The notes below the pieces were generated by a model. That model was not told where the DNA came from. It was given only the letters and a program-made list of their open reading frames with translations, and made no database searches. 64,000 nucleotides of DNA from Cristatella mucedo (lineage: Eukaryota; Bryozoa; Phylactolaemata; Cristatellidae), in assembly GCA_009760855.2 (NCBI GenBank), contig WPIO01000005.1, positions 8,280,001 through 8,344,000 of the forward strand. Reading direction: 5' to 3'. Each line of letters begins with the position of its first letter. Positions within the stretch are counted from its first letter, which is position 1. The translations under genes were made by a program, and so were the position numbers. Positions 62,501 to 64,000 of this stretch are shown piece by piece.

Positions 62501-64000
62501 TTCCAAGTCGTTTGCTGTTTAGCAATACGCTCAAGCTTCACAGCATAATTGCGTGTGCGTGCGTGTCCAATTCATTTGTATATTGCCTTAAAAGAACTTA
62601 ATCTCTATCGAGGCACTTTTCAAATGCCGAACGACTCGAGCCCTTGACCTCGGGTCATTCAAGGCAAGCATCTTACCCCTAGGTCACATCAGGGCGTCTC
62701 GGATCTTGTGATCTGATCAGTGAAGATCTTGTACTCCGAAGAATTTCCGTGCAAAAAAAATTGGTCCCAAAAATGCACAGTCATGACAACCTATTGGCAT
62801 TTAAATTATCTAGATACCAATGAGACACTTCGGTTGCTCTTATTAGAGCAGTCTAGCACGTCATTGGGTAAGCGTAAGCAACCCATACGGGTAGGTTGTC
62901 TGTCCCCTTATAATTGATGTACGAGGTTAAGCACTGTCTAGTGTTGCTTTCAAGTTAGCCGAAAGCATTAGAAAAAATTGTATTGAGACCTGTGCTCCAG
63001 AAAGTGTGCACCCTGATTTTGCAGCAGAAAAATGGTCGAGGCATTCTTCACGGCGTTGTGTTCAGTTCAGTCGGCACCCAGTGTTGTAGTGAGAATTATG
63101 CCTTAAACCACTTGTTTGGTAGACTGGGTCGGTACTCACGTAAAAACCAGAAAGTTGCGCTCACAGATCAGATACCCACATTTCCGACCTACATAACAGC
63201 TAATACCATTCAATTTAAAATGTTCACAAAATCAGAGTCGTAATCCATGCTGGCAGGTTTAGTCCTATTTGTGGCAGTGTTGCTGAAAGGTTGCTTTAAT
63301 GCTCGTGTATAGGTGGGCTAACCTTATATAATCGTTCAAGCATCGGCTCGTTTTGAACTCAAGTTGCTGGTGTAGCATTCATTACTGCATGTTACCTCCA
63401 TGAGCCTAATTCCTGTGGTTTGGTTTTCTCTTTGTCCCGAAATAGGAGAAACCACCGTGAGAGACTCTGGTCGTGTCATGGCCGATCGTCAGCAGTCCGA
63501 GCTGACCTGCAGCATCACCAGAGAGCCGGCCACAACCAGCGATGGCATCCTTACCAGTCGTGCTACCAGGCAGGCTGCTGCCCCAGTCGGCATAGCGCTT
63601 GGACAACCAGAGGCATCATCCAAGTCTTCTGCAGGATCATCGCTGCTAGAGGCTGCTCAAGACCTACCGCTGCAGCAAAGGCAAGCAGCTGTAACTGCTG
63701 GCTCACCCTTCGTGACGAGTGCACCTCGACACGGCATGGCCTCAACCACGGTGCCACCAGCTGCTAGCAAGACATCACTTTCTGCCTTTGCCTCGATGGC
63801 GCAACCTGCGGCGGCACAACCTCCTGCTCGGAGCAGTAATGCTGACCGGCTGGGAGCGGCTGCCGCGGAGTCGGTGCGCCCCATGCCAAGCCCCGCTGTG
63901 CCTCTGCCTAGGACGAGTGCCGGTGTCAGTCTGGCTGCTGGTGGCATTGCCACCAGCAGTGCGACTTTCAAACCGATGGCTACGCCCACCGGCCAGCTGC
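41471..64000 (+). CDS. NUP214: Nuclear pore protein Nup214/CAN, 14 exons, 3' end beyond window
   Basis: Nup214 is the cytoplasmic-side nucleoporin whose propeller docks the mRNA-export helicase DDX19/Dbp5 and whose FG tail binds transport receptors (family knowledge). Exons: 41471-41530, 42168-42288, 43939-44186, 48368-48719, 53436-53542, 53637-53740, 53831-53900, 54004-54139, 54252-54919, 55015-55173, 59730-59888, 60935-61284, 61384-61670, 63446-64000+. All phases agree, giving 1,125 residues without a stop. Residues 1-430 form the beta-propeller ('NDKYGLVAAGHAKG', 'FRWNPEESDVFAASLSNGS', 'CWSPKGKQLVAG', 'LSTEGLLMPYHVIN'). Residues 431-622 are a Pro/Ser/Thr linker and 623 to about 850 a coiled-coil region. 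From about 880 it is Ala/Ser/Pro/Thr-rich. Vertebrate Nup214 is about 2,090 residues, so roughly half, including the FG repeats, should lie past the right edge. Introns 5-9 and 12 are about 90-115 bp, while others reach 4.7 kb and carry transposons. Confidence 0.95.
42168..42288 (+). CDS. NUP214: NUP214 exon 2 (first propeller strands)
   Basis: Acceptor cttgttgtag; donor AAAG/gtaagc, phase 1. It encodes 'EFYFKQICRIRIGPPP' and 'QLVATNDKYGLVAAGHAKG'. These align with vertebrate 'DFQFRALKKVRI' and 'LLAVSNKYGLVFAGGASG'. Confidence 0.88.
42905..43385 (-). mobile_element. LINE family A remnant in NUP214 intron 2
   Basis: Reverse complement of the family 3' end ('gagcacccctaaaagaagca', 'gttctctttctaggcacttt') and part of the coding region. 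Strongly diverged. Confidence 0.65.
43939..44186 (+). CDS. NUP214: NUP214 exon 3 (propeller)
   Basis: Acceptor attttcttgcag; donor AAG/gtgagt, phase 0. It encodes 'GVRVISIATILENDMHV', 'VHIGFSADGLIMSVACHSLQ' and 'VPTVYFYDVRAFCRK'. These match the human 'GLQIFPTKNLL', 'HLALSCDNLTLSAC' and 'IIAFFDVRTFS' positions. Confidence 0.92.
44460..45240 (-). mobile_element. LINE family A copy split by a LINE-B insertion
   Basis: 44460-44632 is the reversed family A 3' end (ATA-rich tail, 'gtgccctaagagaactaaat', then 3' untranslated sequence to 'ggaccaaccaaatgct'). After the LINE-B segment, family A resumes at about 45108 with 'ggtgcgcttttagctttatt' and 'gggttccaggctttaggagc', matching 7340-7430. Position: NUP214 intron 3. 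Confidence 0.75.
44633..45107 (-). mobile_element. LINE-B 3' end nested in LINE family A
   Basis: Begins with an (ATGTA)n-like tail 'taatgtaatgtaatgtatct' and reads back through the LINE-B 3' region to 'gcgagttccacagtcaagga', the C-terminal 'WNSLPQFL' region. The better preserved coding end and intact tail show it is younger than its host LINE. Confidence 0.8.
45335..46030 (+). mobile_element. LINE family A fragment (RT to C-terminus)
   Basis: Broken frames: 'ANVIAKHNIGFHF', then an altered catalytic region where 'tttatgcagggtacc' replaces the YADD coding bases, 'KLNDDKTNVLVI', and C-terminal 'SRLVM..HITPLLTNLNWLPI'. NUP214 intron 3. Confidence 0.65.
46115..46965. mobile_element. Element with ~185-bp inverted terminal arms
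   Basis: Left arm about 46115-46300 and right arm about 46775-46965 are reverse complements at roughly 75 percent by eye. Shared blocks are 'gtgaaaatat', 'gctgttggtgtgtg', 'ccaccacg', 'tggccaggaat' and 'cattcca'. The spacer shows no reading frame with motifs and contains a LINE family A tail. The arms look like terminal inverted repeats of an unnamed DNA transposon or foldback element. Position: NUP214 intron 3. Confidence 0.7.
46703..46772 (-). mobile_element. LINE family A 3' tail inside the inverted-repeat element
   Basis: (AAT)n run followed by 'tggcaccctcagagaactaa', the reversed terminal stem of the family. Confidence 0.7.
47085..47800 (+). mobile_element. L2-like LINE 3' end, interrupted by a SINE
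   Basis: 47100-47220 encodes 'IPDFKAIGDRGCSYNALKTW' and 'NSLPTDI'. After the SINE the same module resumes at about 47400 with 'DDIQIEAENIPVPCSLCSI'. The 3' tail at about 47735-47800 is 'aaagtgcatgtatagagacc' and 'tcgtagggcaacacg'. NUP214 intron 3. Confidence 0.7.
47224..47388 (+). repeat. SINE-1 inserted in a LINE
   Basis: Head 'ggcagatttggtaaggtggt', box B 'cacgggttctaatcctgc', body 'gggcgatcctttattgccac' and tail 'tgttgctatacaaaagagg'. 'acatcat' occurs on both sides (about 47208 and 47390) as a possible target-site duplication. Confidence 0.8.
48368..48719 (+). CDS. NUP214: NUP214 exon 4 (propeller core)
   Basis: Acceptor atctgttgcag; donor GCAG/gtatgt, phase 1. It contains the most conserved part: 'VAITDFRWNPEESDVFAASL', 'SNGSLFVAKC' and 'ITCICWSPKGKQLVAGRADG'. 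Human has 'MKWNP..AVCLADGSIAV' and 'VCWSPKGKQLAVGKQNG'. The 'WSPKGKQL' block alone is nearly diagnostic for the family. Confidence 0.95.
49235..49330 (+). repeat. SINE-2 head fragment
   Basis: 'gatttggcccagtggtcagg', 'gtgcttgctcgaccaagttc' and 'tgtggttggtactggattg' without the family tail. NUP214 intron 4. Confidence 0.5.
50396..50445 (+). repeat. SINE-1 3' end
   Basis: 'taaaggctcttctgctgcta' and 'tataaatgagactattgaat' only. NUP214 intron 4. Confidence 0.6.
50511..51090 (-). mobile_element. LINE family A, internally deleted
   Basis: Tail (AAT)n at about 50511-50528 and a well preserved 3' untranslated region to about 50735. Then a jump to the reverse transcriptase: 'YGVPQGSVLGLVLFTLY', 'HNLGFHFYVDDTQLYVCFD' (YVDD) and 'LQSIDVNGQRS' in one open frame of 98 codons. 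Roughly the C-terminal third of the protein is missing between the two parts. NUP214 intron 4. Confidence 0.85.
51905..52118 (-). mobile_element. LINE-B 3' end with internal tandem duplication
   Basis: The reversed LINE-B end has 'gtctgtctgtaactccacaa' with 'agccataaagactatgtggg' present twice in tandem. The rest matches the 44.6 kb copy to about 'gaggcatagcagag'. NUP214 intron 4. Confidence 0.8.
52143..52572 (+). mobile_element. L2-like LINE 3' end, subfamily C
   Basis: Encodes 'RNLFGYQAFSSCAPKVGNLL' and 'SASFKTQLKTHLFGS', then a 3' region ending 'agcgcctggatagaggtttg', 'attctcttaagatgccat', 'ttattatt'. It is related to family A but differs in the 3' untranslated sequence. NUP214 intron 4. 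Confidence 0.7.
52672..52815 (-). repeat. SINE-2, near-complete copy, minus strand
   Basis: Minus-strand reading gives 'tagctggtttggtccagcgg', 'ataaggtgctcgccccaacc', box B 'gtgggctcgagcaccga', tail 'gaagtgcctgaatagagatt' and 'gggcactatacaaatgaatt'. NUP214 intron 4. Confidence 0.82.
53436..53542 (+). CDS. NUP214: NUP214 exon 5 (propeller)
   Basis: Donor GCT/gtaagt, phase 0, is clear. Acceptor atattctcattgtag is preferred over upstream AG sites because it joins exon 4 in phase and gives 'ALSVLWQSTYVFFVSYGELN', aligned with human 'RVLDVLWIGTYVFAIVY'. Confidence 0.8.
53637..53740 (+). CDS. NUP214: NUP214 exon 6 (propeller)
   Basis: Acceptor cttgtattgcag; donor AAGTG/gtgagc, phase 2. It encodes 'KDGQVTAYHNYGDLCFGSSD' and 'CGYYMVQIPKW'. 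The 'C(F/Y)GS' and 'YY...W' positions match human '[21 protein letters not shown]'. Confidence 0.9.
53831..53900 (+). CDS. NUP214: NUP214 exon 7 (propeller)
   Basis: Acceptor ttttttatag; donor CAG/gtattg, phase 0. It encodes 'DIILALSATSISSCVLGKVS', the counterpart of human 'DLVLAASAASTEVSIL'. Confidence 0.9.
54004..54139 (+). CDS. NUP214: NUP214 exon 8 (propeller)
   Basis: Acceptor gaattttag was chosen because it alone keeps the 'WTLDDSGQIAMPLQQSDDND' frame in phase. Donor CAAG/gtagga, phase 1. Human has 'WLLEDSSRAELPVTDKSDD' followed by 'SLPMG'; here 'SFPRG'. Confidence 0.88.
54252..54919 (+). CDS. NUP214: NUP214 exon 9 (end of propeller, linker)
   Basis: Acceptor attttttctag; donor GAA/gtaagt, phase 0. 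It opens with 'VVFVLSTEGLLMPYHVINSL', the last propeller strand (human 'VLMLLSTDGVLCPFYMIN'). About 190 residues of Ser/Pro/Thr/Ala-rich linker follow. In contrast to vertebrates the linker has almost no FG dipeptides; only 'DFFGSSSG' carries one. Confidence 0.93.
55015..55173 (+). CDS. NUP214: NUP214 exon 10 (coiled-coil start)
   Basis: Acceptor gatttttcgcag; donor CAG/gtaaat, phase 0. It encodes 'VTNFAKEVAALRMSCQRNQ' and 'KEEFIALSKQLGELTEDGRN', similar to human '[20 protein letters not shown]' and 'TSEEMKMLRTESDDL'. Confidence 0.9.
55200..55348 (-). repeat. SINE-1 copy, minus strand
   Basis: The reverse complement shows 'gcaagcggcggtgatagccg', box B 'cgcgggttcgaatccagg', and head 'aaggcggttgcttttcacga'. 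It sits just 27 bases inside NUP214 intron 10. Confidence 0.82.
55515..55650 (+). repeat. SINE-1-related copy
   Basis: 'agacccaggtcttaggtttg' (box B region), 'ctttattgcctgctgcaggt' and tail 'ctgctgctgcataagtgaag'. Resembles the 33.3 kb variant. NUP214 intron 10. Confidence 0.55.
55890..56475 (+). mobile_element. LINE-B RT remnant in NUP214 intron 10
   Basis: Broken frames parallel the 21.6-22.2 kb copy: 'FSKAFKSAIVRPILGPN', 'VLFDLSTVFDTTNHNIIIE' and 'TGHL*SSTEVCSRFFAVLHL'. Truncated at both ends. Confidence 0.65.
56480..58165 (+). mobile_element. LINE family A with RT core deleted
   Basis: 56480-57300 corresponds to the end of the endonuclease and the linker ('DSFSHVLNPTHTKGLTCDAI', 'FPNLFFSKIDKIRESIPMVE'). 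57310-57660 is the post-RT region ('PLKIGSASIYPEESVRNLGV', 'HISSTIKSACIQVHIIAKIR', 'VTSRLDFCKSLLAGL'). The C-terminal module and 3' end reach the (ATT)n tail at about 58140-58165. The catalytic domain is missing. A C-run lies at about 56840-56856. Confidence 0.75.
58285..58590. repeat. Short inverted-repeat element with 'ggacgattcatcc' motif
   Basis: Left arm about 58348-58410 ('ctcggacgattcatcctgag', 'gacttttcatcc', 'cgattcattc') and right arm about 58500-58585 are reverse complements at about 85 percent by eye. The spacer is about 90-100 bp. Related half-motifs ('tccggacgatttattcatgg') extend the left side. Non-coding, NUP214 intron 10. Confidence 0.7.
58620..59065 (+). mobile_element. LINE family A fragment
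   Basis: 'KYGIRPGSGLGLLL', 'HNLGFHSYADDTQ' (YADD followed by a stop), 'LLVMGKPS', then a jump to the 3' terminal stem 'ccgagattaagttctctcag'. NUP214 intron 10. Confidence 0.75.
59730..59888 (+). CDS. NUP214: NUP214 exon 11 (coiled coil)
   Basis: Acceptor cgtgtattgtag; donor CAG/gtgtgt, phase 0. It encodes 'DVHELKLKVLETFTLLEQC' and 'PEYQDLLKSRPLDHLLKSKS'. The block 'LLKSRPLD' is the counterpart of human 'HLLYKRPLDPKSEAQ'. Exon 10 joins it directly without loss of alignment. Confidence 0.93.
60935..61284 (+). CDS. NUP214: NUP214 exon 12 (coiled coil with basic insert), GC donor
   Basis: Acceptor gtcgtgttttag, phase 0. It encodes 'EVERLYRSVQQSLDDLSQRI' and 'DDDWANVVQQQQLQRL' (human '[20 protein letters not shown]'). 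A Gly/Ser/Pro/Arg-rich insert ('TPGRSGRSPGRVGASPARAR') follows, then 'LILHSQELLADELTKRLKAL' (human 'NREIINQQRKRLNHL'). No GT site gives the phase-2 end needed for exon 13. The sequence CACAG/GCAAGT does, pointing to a GC-AG intron of 99 bp. Confidence 0.9.
61384..61670 (+). CDS. NUP214: NUP214 exon 13
   Basis: Acceptor cacgttgcag; donor ACAA/gtaggt, phase 1. It encodes a Gly/Ser/Ala-rich stretch, then 'RRLTPAANALLCRYLGSRKA' and 'AAKPASLSLSKVIAAEKLK'. Human has 'KLSPMKQAQLRNFLAKRKT' and 'APASLSRS' at this point. Confidence 0.88.
61683..61748. repeat. Perfect 33-bp tandem duplication
   Basis: 'atgaatgttgtgttctatgc' plus 'agtagctacatac' is repeated exactly, starting 12 bases into NUP214 intron 13. 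Complete identity means a recent event. Confidence 0.95.
61845..62532 (+). repeat. Two direct copies of an unclassified repeat
   Basis: Copy 1 is about 61845-62075 and copy 2 about 62222-62532. Shared blocks are 'gatgttgagat..g', 'accccagc', 'cagtgct.c.cctaaatgtt', 'gtactaggctggg', 'cagcattc.tgctgc', 'tagccaatca', 'tccaagtcgtt' and 'tgctgtt'. Each copy has an internal CCCCAGC...GCTGGG stem. No coding motif or tRNA head. NUP214 intron 13. Confidence 0.75.
62572..62698 (-). repeat. SINE-2 copy, minus strand
   Basis: The reverse complement reads 'ctgatgtgacctaggggtaa', 'gatgcttgccttgaatgacc', box B 'aagggctcgagtcgttcg' and tail 'gtgcctcgatagagattaag', 'ggcaatatacaaatgaattg'. NUP214 intron 13. 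Confidence 0.75.
62700..63440 (+). other. Rest of NUP214 intron 13, nothing recognised
   Basis: No repeat of the families above and no alternative exon with a convincing frame. Confidence 0.5.
63446..64000 (+). CDS. NUP214: NUP214 exon 14 (start of low-complexity C-terminal region, cut by window)
   Basis: Acceptor ttgtcccgaaatag, entry phase 1, completing an Arg codon with exon 13. The frame is open to the window end: 'ETTVRDSGRVMADRQQSELT', then strongly Ala/Ser/Pro/Thr-rich sequence such as 'SASTTVPPAASKTSLSAF'-like runs. GC content and composition rise compared with earlier exons. No FG dipeptide occurs in the visible 185 residues. The FG repeats that bind transport receptors would be downstream if the protein is typical. 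Confidence 0.88.

Overview
The window is metazoan nuclear DNA, most likely from an invertebrate. It has spliced genes with GT-AG introns, many degraded CR1/L2-like LINEs, two tRNA-derived SINE families, long dinucleotide microsatellites, DNA-transposon relics and an old satellite array. I see no bacterial or organellar genes and cannot name the species.

Layout. 0-2.3 kb (minus strand): two exons of a monocarboxylate-transporter-like (SLC16) gene that runs off the left edge, with a local tandem duplication of its splice-donor region. 2.3-11.4 kb: SINEs, a decayed hAT-type transposase pseudogene (4.7-6.05 kb, minus) and two L2-like LINE copies. 11.4-18.1 kb: a strongly diverged satellite with a period of about 150-180 bp. 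The left block (11.45-13.4 kb) and right block (15.45-18.1 kb) are in opposite orientation, a long near-perfect palindrome lies at 12.48-12.82 kb, and LINEs interrupt the array. 18.8-27.7 kb: a second LINE family (endonuclease and reverse transcriptase remnants), SINEs and microsatellites. 24.9-28.4 kb (minus) holds two candidate exons of an unidentified gene. 28.8-34.8 kb: SINEs, a 280-bp MITE with TA duplications and compound microsatellites. 34.3-39.7 kb (minus): a chain of phase-compatible candidate exons of an unidentified gene, lying between LINE relics.

41.47 kb to the right edge (plus) is the one securely recognised gene, NUP214 (nuclear pore protein Nup214/CAN). I can place 14 exons whose phases all agree. 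They encode 1,125 residues: an N-terminal beta-propeller, a Pro/Ser/Thr-rich linker, a coiled-coil segment and the start of the low-complexity C-terminal region. The gene is cut by the window end. Its large introns (2, 3, 4, 10, 11, 13) carry LINEs, SINEs, a long inverted-repeat element and other foldback repeats. Intron 12 appears to use a GC-AG splice pair.

The SINE-2 family and the main LINE share a similar 3' end (stem-loop plus an AT-rich short repeat), as expected when a SINE is mobilised by its partner LINE. The satellite arrays, the inverted-repeat elements and the unassigned minus-strand exons are the least explained parts of the window.
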